DNA from: Dunaliella salina
Taxonomy: Eukaryota > Chlorophyta > Chlorophyceae > Chlamydomonadales > Dunaliellaceae
Direction of reading: 5' to 3'
DNA: 34,306 nucleotides
NCBI GenBank assembly: GCA_002284615.2
Contig: MU069540.1
Span: 260,490-294,795 of the forward strand
Shown: piece by piece, positions 21,061 to 29,571 of the stretch
Layout: each line of letters starts with the position of its first letter
How positions within the stretch are numbered: the first letter of the stretch is position 1
The notes under the pieces: generated by a model
The model's database searches: none
What the model saw: the letters and a program-made list of their open reading frames with translations, nothing else
What the model was told of the DNA's origin: nothing
Program-made: the position numbers and the translations under genes

Positions 21061-21540
21061 ATTACATTACATCAGAATGGTTGCTCAATATTGTGAAAAA
21101 TGCTATTGGGGTTTAGTGAGCCCTTTTCTTGGGGTCCAGCTGGCTTGCAACTTGTTATGAACGTCCTTTCCTCTCTTTTGTGCGTTCTTTGCGTTTGTCC
21201 GGGACAGAAGCACTCTATGGGTAAACTTATTACCTACAGAAAGCCTGTTCATAGCTGCAGATGGCAGGAGTGGTGCAGTCCTTAGGTTCCCCTCCTCGGA
21301 TTTGAAGAAGCCCTTCCTTTGCTCACAGGCTTGTTTAGGTCCCCATACCTTGCCACTTAAAAGTTTCTTGCCCCAGAGGCAGGATCAGACCCTCTAGCCA
21401 TCTTTCTCCTTCAAAGCTCTGACCTCCTGTGGAAGGTATAAATGGCTCCTCACTGCTAGACATTGACAATTAAAGGCTTTTCCCATACACCCCTAACAAG
21501 TTTATCCCTCCCTAACATTTATTTCTCTTTCACGAGCAGG
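21061..21540. other. No gene recognised
   Basis: No supported coding region between the LINE fragment and the next retroelement tail. Confidence 0.4.
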
Positions 21541-22245
21541 CCTGTAGTCAGACGTCTTGACAGAAAAGGGAGAAAAAACAGGAAAACTGCACAGGCAGTG
21601 AAAACACTCCTTACATCAAGTAAGGAAAAGATGACATCTTTTACCATGTATCCCCTCCACCAAAGGTTGAAAAGAAGAGAGGATCAAGTGGTTGTCTTGA
21701 CTTGAGGCCTTCTTTCCCACTGAAAAGTGAGCGTCAATGCTGGACGCAACCAGCGTGCATTGATGAAAGACCCAATAGTCAGCGCTGGCACTAATAGTGA
21801 GTCCCACCAATGGGGGCTAACTATGAAAAGCCCAGCAAATGTGGATCCGGCAGGTTGTCGACTAGCCGTCCAGCTGTGTGCCTTGCTGTCCTGTACGAAG
21901 CCTGCCCTGTAGCCCCCTCCCCAACCCCCATTACGTATGTTACTGGATTGGATGGCATTTTTGGTGTTGTGAATTTTTGTTAGGGACTTTACAACGTGAT
22001 AGTGGAGTTATTTGACAGTTTTGTGTGCTTTGTCTTTGGTTAGGCCAAGTTTGCAGAGGGAATCAACAGTGTAGGTATTCAAGATGATTCCAGCAACTCC
22101 AATTAGTATGGTGTGTAACTGTTATTGTGGTGTGTGTCCTGAAGAGTTCTTGTGCGTGGGCTCTCATGGTGGGTTTATGTTGATTTTGTGCAATGTGGAG
22201 AGTTTGTTCAGGTATGGTGTCAGATCAAAAGTTTAGCTCATTGAG
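21541..22245 (-). pseudogene. Non-LTR retroelement tail (copy c): RLE end and 3' UTR
   Basis: The reverse complement of 21960-22240 aligns nearly base for base with 28910-29190 (shared AACAAACTCTCCACA, ATTGGAGTTGCTGGAA, CTTGGCCTAACCAAAG and AAAGTCCCTAACAAAAATT blocks). A segment corresponding to the ORF end reads N-L-P-D-P-H with the stop changed to TTG, followed by a 3' UTR sharing CACTATTAGTGCCAGCGCTG with copy e, and ending in AGTGTTTTCACTGCCTGTGC plus a T-rich tail at about 21541-21600. It carries in-frame stops and is 5' truncated. Confidence 0.8.
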
Positions 22246-22560
22246 GTGGGTGTGAGGGTGGGTTTCTCAATTTTAGCCCATTGAGATGGGTGTGTGGATG
22301 AGTGTCTCAGTCAGGAGTGCTCTCAGAGAGTGCTAAGTGTGAAGGTAGGCAAGTTAATAAGTTCACAGTGTTTTGTGGTTTCATCATGGACCTGTCCTCT
22401 GAATTTGAGAGTTTACAGGCAGGCACCTGGGATGTCCAAAGAACTCATTTGATTTACTCATGGACCTGCATTGTGTCTTTGCAAGTGTGCAGGCAGGCAT
22501 CATGATAAGTTCACAGCACTTTGTATTTTCAACTTGGTTCTGTCTTCTGTCCTGAACGCA
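22231..22560. repeat. Short tandem duplications
   Basis: A 39-bp unit (TTTAGCTCATTGAGGTGGGT and following) is repeated twice at about 22231-22310. Phrases ATAAGTTCACAG, TCATGGACCTG and CAGGCAGGCA each recur in 22350-22540. No coding region. Confidence 0.65.
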
Positions 22561-22589
22561 TTCTTTGAGTTATCTCCTGACTGCGCTGC

Positions 22590-22755
22590 CTTTTTATCCT
22601 ATGTGCTCCCTTTATGACACTGTGAGTCCATTCTGCTCCTTAAACTTGTGGATTCATTCCATGTGGTGCTGGCGCTCGGTATTTGCTTTGAACTTGCGCT
22701 TATTTACTTTTAATGCTGCATTACTGTACAGACCCTCATCATATGCAGTAATGAG
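22590..22755 (+). repeat. Dispersed repeat R, copy 1
   Basis: Matches 30996-31165 in the same orientation (GTGAGTCCATTCTGCTCCTT, TTCCATGT, GTGCTGGCGCTC, CTCATCATATGCAGT). It ends exactly where the reverse transcriptase reading frame begins. No conserved translation. Confidence 0.75.
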
Positions 22756-23844
22756 GCCTTTGCTGATGACCTGAAGTGTCTAATGGCAAATTTCAAAACC
22801 TCCGGCTTCAAGCCAAGAAATTTACACTCTGTGCAGGCACACTTCATCATCTCTGGAAACAAGACCAAGGTTACCTGCATCCTGCACGGCAAAGAGAGCA
22901 CACAGCTGCGTGGAAACACGAACATGCCAGATTTTGCCCAACACTTACTGGAAGAGGTTTGGTACAGGGCCAACCAGCCCAATTATGCACCCTGACGAAC
23001 CTTTCCGTTACCTGGGCGTCTTAATAACCATGGACCTCAACTGGTCTCACCAGCTGCATAATATGACCCAAGAACTCTGACAAATTACAGCAGCTTGGAC
23101 AATCATTTGCTAGCCCAAAACAAACATTAGGTATGTTGCGTACTGCTGTCATACCTAGCATAGCTTATGCCTTCCCTGTCACACCATGCTCACAGGCAAA
23201 TTTAGATCACCGGGGCACCTCTGTACTCTCTTCCATCAAAAAGATTTGGACTGTGGTTAAAAACTTGCACGGTGCCTTGGCCCTAGGTATCCCCTTTTCC
23301 TTAATTGATGCGGGGAGTGTTTTCACAGCCTGCGTAGTTTTTCTCTTCTTTTCTTTCTAGTTGCACAGCAAACCTTCATGAAGATAAACATAATTTCGGC
23401 CTTGGATCTATGACAGCTGAACATCACTACAGGAACGCTGTTGCTCTCACCACCAGCCTGAACGACCAGTCAAGACACGGCAGAATCACCAACCTGTTAT
23501 TACGCTGCCAAACTGCTCACTTACAAAACATAGCCAATGGTCTGCTAGGGCCTTAATGTCAAACTCCCAGATACCTCAATCAAATGCTTAAATACAACCT
23601 ACGACCAAAACAAAGCATCAGTATACATGCAAGCGGCTTAAACCTCACATATCAAGGCCAACTTCCCTTCACTGACACCTTTCGACTTGAAGCAAACATC
23701 CTATGGGCACCAAAAAGCTGTGAACTCCCAAGACTGACCAATTGCATCATACATCCTCTCATGGAAGCTGGCATTTCCAACTTATTTTCTATCCTTTCTG
23801 ATGAGCACACACACGTCTTAAATGCTCAAGCTCTGAATTCCTAG
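22756..23844 (+). pseudogene. Retroelement reverse transcriptase fragment (copy d)
   Basis: Starts abruptly in the RT palm: AFADDLKCL holds the catalytic (F/Y)-A-D-D motif at 22759-22770. A primer-grip and thumb region follow, with FRYLGVLITMDLNWSHQ, a block typical of LINE RTs. After a 90-bp insertion the frame resumes as EDKHNFGLGSMTAEHHYRNA, then LLRCQTAHL, and ends in a leucine-rich linker to 23844. Several stops and frameshifts are present. Everything upstream of the catalytic motif is missing, replaced by repeat R. It is followed in the same orientation by the modules at 23.9-27.5 kb, with which it probably forms one decayed element. Confidence 0.8.
23265..23366 (+). mobile_element. 90-bp 5'-truncated retroelement insertion with TTGCAC duplication
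   Basis: TTGCAC occurs at 23265-23270 and 23361-23366. The 90 bp between (23271-23360) match the terminal 3' UTR of the copy at 29.39-29.5 kb (GGTGCCTTGGCCCTAGGTAT, CCCCTTTTCCTTAA, GGGGAGTGTTTTCAC). The insert ends in a pyrimidine tract and TAG. It interrupts the RT frame. A 6-bp duplication is short, so the target-site call is moderate. Confidence 0.65.
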
Positions 23845-23867
23845 CATCACACCATGAAGAAGAAGTA

Positions 23868-24832
23868 GACTATTGCTCTCAACATTGATAACAGGCTTGC
23901 GTCTCTTGCAAACTCCAATGATCTCAGCCAATCCACTATTGACCACACTTTTACAGACACTGATGCCAACGCCGACAAAGCTCCAGAACTCAGACAAATA
24001 AATCGCAACTCTTTACACCTACTCACTCAGCATACACCCTTAGGTTGGTCCTGGAGCTCCCAACAAAGTCTCTCTGCTCCATCCACTCAAGGCGACCACA
24101 GCAACAAGCAACTGAGCTCATCCATGCAAACCCTTCATCTCATGCAAAGTACTCCAGAAACTCAAACAACAAAAAAGCCTGAACGCAACTCCACAAGATT
24201 CCTGATTTGCCCTGCTGAAGTGACAGGGCAAAGAAAGAAAAGAAAAGAAAAGAAAAGAAAAGAAAAGAAAAGAAAAAGGGCAATTCACCCACTATGCACA
24301 CGAACTTAATCAATGCAGAAAACTTGAGGGACCACAAAAAGAGGCATGCACAGCTCAAGGGTACTTTGCCATACACACCGCCTTTAAGTATGAATTTCAA
24401 ATTCAAGCCATCCTTAACTGGCAAACGCTAAGCAGATAATGGAAAAGCACTTCACCCGCACACTCACAATCACAATACCTGGTTGTTTGGGAGCCATTGA
24501 TAATTGAAAAGTTAGCTCTGCCAATCCTTCGAAAAACAGGCCTTGCGGTAGCTCATCTTGATTCCTTCCCCAGAAGCCAAATGCAGGATGATACCTGTAA
24601 AATCTGCTGGATTCCCACCAGCATGGAACATAATGAATATGACTTCACTGATATGCCTCAAAGTGACACATTCCAGCGCACATATCACTGGAGATGCCTA
24701 CTCCGCCACAAACTCTGCACCCCATCACAGCGCATCCAGGCAGACCAAATGTCCACTTGGGACTGCCCTTCGTGCACTCACCTTACAAATTATCAAAAAA
24801 GACAGCGTGCCAGGACAACAGAAGAAACTTAA
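23868..24832 (+). pseudogene. Retroelement module with chromodomain-like and PHD-like zinc finger segments
   Basis: An open frame (23868-24240, Ser/Thr/Gln-rich) runs into an AAAAG microsatellite. It is followed by a frame from about 24290 to 24832 with one early stop (24438-24440). This contains KYEFQIQAILNW and SQYLVVWEPLIIEKL, reminiscent of a chromodomain, then a Cys/His finger at 24596-24775: C-K-I-C, 26-30 residues, Y-H-W-x-C-L, then W-D-C-P-S-C. The C-x2-C, H-W-x-C, W-x-C-P-x-C layout is that of a PHD-type finger, though the second metal pair in the middle is not evident. Both assignments are by pattern only. Such domains would bind histone tails. The segment lies between the RT fragment and the endonuclease tail in the same orientation. 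Confidence 0.5.
24231..24277 (+). repeat. (AAAAG)n microsatellite
   Basis: Pentanucleotide run inside the retroelement reading frame, flanked on both sides by GGGCAA. Confidence 0.95.
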
Positions 24833-24874
24833 TTGGTCTAAGTCACCTGGCAGCCCACTCGGGAACCAACTTCT

Positions 24875-25525
24875 ATGCTTCTTGAACATCCAGATTATAA
24901 AGAACATGTTCACAGGTTTGAACGACCTCATACAGACAACCTTGCTTCTCCACAACAATACACACCACCTGCTGATGACACTGTAGACAATCTCACTCGT
25001 CAAGGTTTTGAGAGAGCCACACAGCCTCTAAACAGGCACTGGCTCACAACCCAGGGCCACCCCACGCGCAACAAGGCACGCTTTGACCTCGAAATTACTA
25101 ATCCCCAGACAGACATCACACCAACAAATAGATGTGAAATTTGTCTACGAAATGTGGATCTCATGGTACCGGGATCCAACAAGGATACTGATGAACAACC
25201 AACAATCCCTCTTGTGTTCACCACTCAAGCTGCATGCATTTATGACACCAAAGGGAAATGCGCAGGCATTCTCGCCCCTCACCGTCTTCAAATCCTGTTT
25301 CAAGCATACAGTGCACCCAGACGAGCTGGTCTGCACACCTTAATTCAGCCCCCTGTTCAAAATGAAGCAACAGACATTATGGGTCTTCTACACAGGTACA
25401 CTTCCAATCTTGGAAAAGGCAATAAAAAAATAGAAGAATCCAACTCTGCACACACCAGTCGACATTCTTACAGCCCTCACGCGCTGTGCGCTAATCACCC
25501 AAGAAAAGCTTCCAAGCCCCCTTGA
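24875..25525 (+). pseudogene. Retroelement ORF segment of unknown function
   Basis: A 216-codon open frame directly after the PHD-like segment (frame shifted at about 24833-24875). It contains NKARFDLEITNP, a C-E-I-C pair, and a helical-looking section IPLVFTTQAACIYDTKG then LAPHRLQILFQAY. I do not recognise a domain. Its length, unusual in this decayed region, and its position just upstream of the methyltransferase-like segment suggest it is the N-terminal part of that module. Confidence 0.5.
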
Positions 25526-25920
25526 TTATGATATGCACTTCAAAGCATACTGGAGCCTTTTGCTTGAGACAGAGTTTTTGCGGCCAACACTGATATGTTT
25601 GGAACCATATTTACAGGGCTCTCCTTTTGCCACCCTGCCTATGGTGAAGAATTCATCTACTACCTTGTCATGCATGCCCTGTCCTCAATTGCTAGCAAAA
25701 CAACCCCAACGGCTGCCTTCATGCTCCTCCCCAGCCAAATGGGATAGACCAAAAAAGGACACATGCGCTGGTTCACAGGTTACCCAGACCATGCCACTAT
25801 CCTTGCCAAATTACCCTCAGGAAGTCTAGCATTCCAGCCACCCCAAGCCTACCTAACTCCTCTTGCTCCTCCTGAAAAAAATTATGAGACACATGCAGCT
25901 TATTGCCATTTGAAATAATG
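25526..25920 (+). pseudogene. PCIF1-like methyltransferase-like segment of a retroelement (tentative)
   Basis: Frame 1 gives DYDMHFKAYWSLLLETEF. A one-base shift then gives ANTDMFGTIFTGLSFCHPAY, then GEEFIYYLVMHALSS, PTAAFMLLPSQM, one stop (25744-25746), WFTGYPDHATILAKLPSGSL and FQPPQAY. The order F-G-x-F, G-S-F-x-N-P-P-F-x-E-E, an amphipathic helix, L-x-F-x-x-x-L-P-x-W and a later L-P-x-G/A-F strand is that of PCIF1/CAPAM-type N6-adenine methyltransferases. The catalytic NPPF would correspond to CHPAY here, so the copy would be inactive. This is a pattern match by eye without alignment; another Rossmann-type methyltransferase or an unrelated domain is possible. Confidence 0.4.
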
Positions 25921-26139
25921 GGGGAAAGCAAAAGCTCTTTCATAACAACCCAAAATGGCTTGAGGATTTAAAGCAAGAGATTCTTGTAGGCAACTGGTAC
26001 CACAGAAGCAGTCAACACTGTCAACCTGGCAGTCAATCTGGCAGATTGCAGAAAATCAAAACGCTACCCTCCGTTTTAAAGCACCCATGCATGCATGCTG
26101 CAGGCGCATCTTCGGGTCCACCACCCACCCATAAGTTCA

Positions 26140-27471
26140 CCTATCTCCCCATTCTTCAAGATGCTCTCAAATCCCACATGCATTCCAGGTCCACTGGGAA
26201 GGACTGGCGTGAAGGCGTGCAAAATCCACTAAGAAGGACAGGGGGGCAAGGGCAAAGTACTGAAAACAGAAAGGCTTTGAACGAGCCTTCTCCTTTCAGT
26301 ACTTTGCCCCTGCCCCCCGGTCCTTCCTAGTGAATTTTGCACGCCCTCACGCCAGTCCTTCCCAGTGGACCTTGCCCCTTGGTTTTCTGTCTTAGGAGCC
26401 CCAGCTTTTTCGCTGGTCTTTTTTGTTCATGAAGGAGCAAAGGCCCTTATGGGAAATTGTCATTTCCTTGGGTCAATGTAACAAAATGCATTCTGAACAC
26501 AAGCTTGGATATGCCAATGCCAAAACAGGTTACTACTCTTACTATCAAAACTTATTACCGCAAGTACATAAAAAAAAAACAGCAATGCCTTCAGAAATAT
26601 GCCCAACATCTCTGTACCCATGAAGCGTACCATCCTGCAGTACCGCACAGGCACCCCATACAACCAAAAACATGCAGTGCGTTTCAAAAAGTCAACAGAT
26701 CCATCTTGCCCCCTCCAAGGCTGCCATCATTTGGACAGCGCACTACACATGCTCTCAGGCTGCCAAAATCATATCATCTCCAACATGAGAACTGAACGCC
26801 ATAACATTGCAGGCAGAATGTTTACAAAAGTTGCCCTCAGCAAAGGCCCTGCAGGGGCAGGCCTAGTATACATAGACATAGCAAGCGATTTTAAGCTTGC
26901 TCAACACAACCTCCAGCTCCCTACACATGCCTCAAACATAACTTTACCTGCTTACTTCTTCCCTCGTAACCTTCCAGAGAGAAAAAGACTCAACTCTAGT
27001 CGACCAGATGCTGTTTTGATCGCCCCTTTTAATGCCAATCATATTTCAAACGGTGTTTTTCCTACCCATTTCCATCACGCTTTGCGCAGCTCCACACGGA
27101 GGACCACCAGAACTATCTGCATGAGGCAACCCCATGAACTTTATGCAAATGAACGTCATGTGCACCTAATAGAAATCGAGTTCTGTGAAGACACAAGGCC
27201 AGAGCATCAGTTCAACGCGGCAAAGCAGCAGCATGCAGACCTTTGTAAGCTAATTAACGCTGAAGCCGTTACAATTCACCCTATTCTCCTGGGTGTAGGT
27301 GGAACTATTTACGCTGAGCATACCCTGAAGCAATTCAAACAACTAAGATTGGATCACCAGCGTGCCATGAAGCTTGCTCAACAACTTCATGCCCATTCTG
27401 TTCAATATGCCCACAAACTAGCCTCCACACGCCGCGCTATTGAAAACAAGAACCCTCCAGATCCACATTAG
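26140..27471 (+). pseudogene. Non-LTR retroelement tail: CCHC finger and PD-(D/E)XK-like endonuclease (copy d)
   Basis: R2-type elements end in a CCHC finger and a restriction-like endonuclease that nicks the target DNA. After removing a 300-bp insertion (26186-26485) the frame reads LQDALKSHMHS-EHKLGYAN, then YRTGTPYNQKHAVRFK and the finger region CPLQGCHHLDSALHMLSGC. The longest frame (26599-27471, 290 codons) continues with ERHNIAGRM, GPAGAGLVYIDI, RPDAVLIAPF, HVHLIEIEFCEDTRP and LLGVGGTIYAEHTL, and stops at NPPDPH. The RPD...E-x-K-like core is RPD...E-I-E here, so activity is doubtful. This is the longest intact copy of the domain in the window. Confidence 0.82.
26178..26493 (+). mobile_element. 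300-bp insertion with 8-bp target duplication and 78-bp hairpin
   Basis: ATGCATTC occurs at 26178-26185 and 26486-26493. Removing one copy plus the 300 bp between restores an open frame (KSHMHS-EHKLGYAN) that matches the uninterrupted sibling copy (QKHMHS-KHRLGKAN at about 30.82 kb). The insert begins with a hairpin: 26188-26265 pairs with 26294-26371 with only 5 mismatches in 78, loop 28 nt. The remaining 114 bp hold a CCAGC-TTTTT-CGCTGG stem followed by TCTTTTTTG. No terminal inverted repeat at the insert ends was found, so its class is open. Confidence 0.85.
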
Positions 27472-27592
27472 TTTCTCTTTTTCCATACCTTGTGGTGAAG
27501 GGGGCTCACGGCTCTTTTTTGAGCCAACGTGTTTCCTTTTCCTTAATCAATGTAGGGAGAGTTTCTCTGCCTACGTAGTTTTTTTTTTTCAC
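27472..27592 (+). other. 3' UTR and T-rich tail of retroelement copy d
   Basis: Follows the NPPDPH stop. It carries the family 3' end: TTTCCTTTTCCTTAATCAAT, GGGAGAGTTTCTCTGCC, TACGTAG and a T run at about 27577-27588. Copy e begins directly after it. Confidence 0.7.
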
Positions 27593-27621
27593 CCAGCACA
27601 TGGAGGAAAAGATTTGTACTT

Positions 27622-28539
27622 TTGCATCATGACACGCACAACACTTTTGAAGTCTGCAGCCAACAAAGAACCATTACACCTAATATACAACCATTCCTGC
27701 AACCCTTGCAACCTAATATCCCAGGCTGGCGACACCTAACGTTTACAGATGGCAGTGTCATAAAGTCCAACAACAAGAATACACAGCAGGCAGGAGCATC
27801 CTTTTTCATTCCGGAAGACATCCCCTCCTCTGAAAGTGTCATCTGCACAATATATCCCGACCATGGTCCCACTTATACTATTAACAGAGCAGAGCTGGCT
27901 GCAATTTTGACAGCTCTACAGCAAGGGCACACTTCAATTGCGACTGACAGTTCTTCAGCACTGAATCAGATTAAAAACGAGCTTTTAAAACCCATGGATA
28001 TGTCCACGCACTTACATGCACCACTGCTCAAAGAAATTGTATCCTGCATTAATGTTTCAGAAGGCCTTGTCCACTTCTACAAAGTAAAATCACACAGTGG
28101 CATCCTTGGTAATGAAGGCGCAAATGCCCCTGCTCATCAAGCAGCTATGTTGCCTGATGAAGCTAACACCTCACTCAACCAGGCATGCACTTCTTTGTTC
28201 CACCTCTGTTGGCTTGCGGCATCTGCCATGACACATAGCTCTCACTCTCACACAGAATACTTGCCCCTAGGTTTGAAAGGCTTTTCAAACCTCCAGGACA
28301 AACTTAAGCAAGCAATGCATGAAAAATACAAATTGGGAACAGCAAACCTCAGCACATATAGCTACCCAAGTTGGCAGGACCTGCTCAGAATGTCCAATGC
28401 TCACCCCACTGTCAATTCAAAAATAAGTAATACTTTCTGGCACATGAAAGCTGTGACTCTCAAAGAACAAACCAATGTCCTCAAGTATCGAACGGACACC
28501 CTTTACAATGGCAAACATGCCAGACGCTTCAGTGGCTAG
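27622..28539 (+). pseudogene. Retroelement RNase H domain (copy e)
   Basis: RNase H removes the RNA strand during element reverse transcription. Within a 305-codon ORF the type HI signature is clear: TFTDGS (catalytic Asp at 27748-27750), NRAELAAI (Glu at 27892-27894), ATDSSSAL (Asp at 27946-27948) and KVKSHSGILGNEGAN (His at 28093-28095). The usual last catalytic Asp after GNE is Asn here, suggesting reduced or lost activity. The frame continues through FSNLQDKLKQAMHEKYKLG and TFWHMKAVTLKEQTNVLKYR, the same pre-finger segment as in copies d and f, and stops at 28539 just before the CCHC finger. No RT is present upstream; copy d's tail abuts the 5' side. Confidence 0.88.
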
Positions 28540-29311
28540 CCGGGCTTTCTCTTTGCCCTCTTTGTGGTACACCTGATAGCACCTCCCATACCCTACTCAG
28601 ATGCACTCACCCACAGACAACCAGGATGAATTTCAATCGCCACCATCAAGCACTCAGCATCTGTGGTGAAGCAATAAGCAAAGATAGATGCATGTAATAC
28701 AGATAGGCTACGTTCCCTGGATATGGAAATTCCAAACACTGTCCATAGACACATTCCACATTGGCTGTTTCCATCCAGACGACCACCACACACAGCTCAG
28801 TCGTCCTGGTGGCATTGTAGTTTTGCCCCTTGAAGGCAGAGACTCCACACACCACCCTCAGAATATGAATCCCAGAGACAGAGATATCCACAACATTGAG
28901 CTCAAATTTTGTTCTGACACCAAACCCCAACAAACTCTCCACACTGCGCAAAATCAGCACAAACACACCATTGACAGCTTATGCACAAAATCTCTTCGCG
29001 GCACACACCGCAATAACAGAGTCATACTACAAACCATACGAATTGGAGTTGCTGGAACTATCTTCAACCCCTACACTATTGATCCCCTATGCAAACTTGG
29101 CCTAACCAAAGATAAAGCTCACAAAACTGCCAAAGAACTCCACTATCATGCTGTAAAGTCCCTAACAAAAATTAACAACACCAAAAATGCCATCCAACTC
29201 AGTAACATAAGCAATGGGGGTTTGGGGGAGGGGGCTACAAGGAGGGCTGCGTACAGGACAGCGAGGCTCGCAGCCGGACGGATGGCCAACAACCCGCCGG
29301 ACCCACATTAG
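28540..29311 (+). pseudogene. CCHC finger and RLE-like endonuclease tail (copy e)
   Basis: Continues the RNase H ORF after a frameshift. The finger CPLCGTPDSTSHTLLRC (C-x2-C-x8-H-x4-C) has the spacing of the CCHC motif preceding R2-type restriction-like endonucleases. The frame then breaks near 28698 and resumes as 28688-29311: SRPGGIVVLPL (PD changed to PG), DIHNIELKFCSDTKP (E-L-K kept), NRVILQTIRIGVAGTIF, ending NNPPDPH-stop. Compared with other copies there is an extra Gly/Ala/Arg-rich segment before the end. So RNase H, CCHC and endonuclease occur in that order in one copy, disabled by two frameshifts. Confidence 0.85.
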
Positions 29312-29571
29312 CTGGGCTGCATAGCTTGTCTTCCTTGGTAGGGCTCACTGTTAGTGCCAGTGCTAACTGTTGGGCCTTTCCTAAAAAGACAAGAAAAACT
29401 ACGCAGGCAGTGAAAACACTCCCCACATCAGTTAAGGAAAAGGGGATACCTAGGGCCAAGGCACCGTGTATCCCCTTCACCAAGAGAAAGAGGAAGAAAG
29501 AAGTCAGTGGGGATCAGGTGGGTTACTGTCAGTATCCCGTGCCTGACCTTGTTGAGAGTTGAAAAACTTTT
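29312..29571. other. Tail-to-tail junction of retroelement copies e (+) and f (-)
   Basis: Plus-strand 3' UTR of copy e (GCTCACTGTTAGTGCCAGTG) runs to about 29385. The minus-strand 3' UTR of copy f occupies 29571 down to about 29386, with its own N-P-P-D-P-H-TGA at about 29508-29528 and the end block AGTGTTTTCACTGCCTGCGT. The two 3' ends meet within a few bases. Confidence 0.75.

Noticed and set aside
27138..27300. Host nuclease gene
   Set aside because: The PD-(D/E)XK-like domain recurs in several copies with retroelement 3' UTRs and insertions; it belongs to the mobile element, not a host gene.
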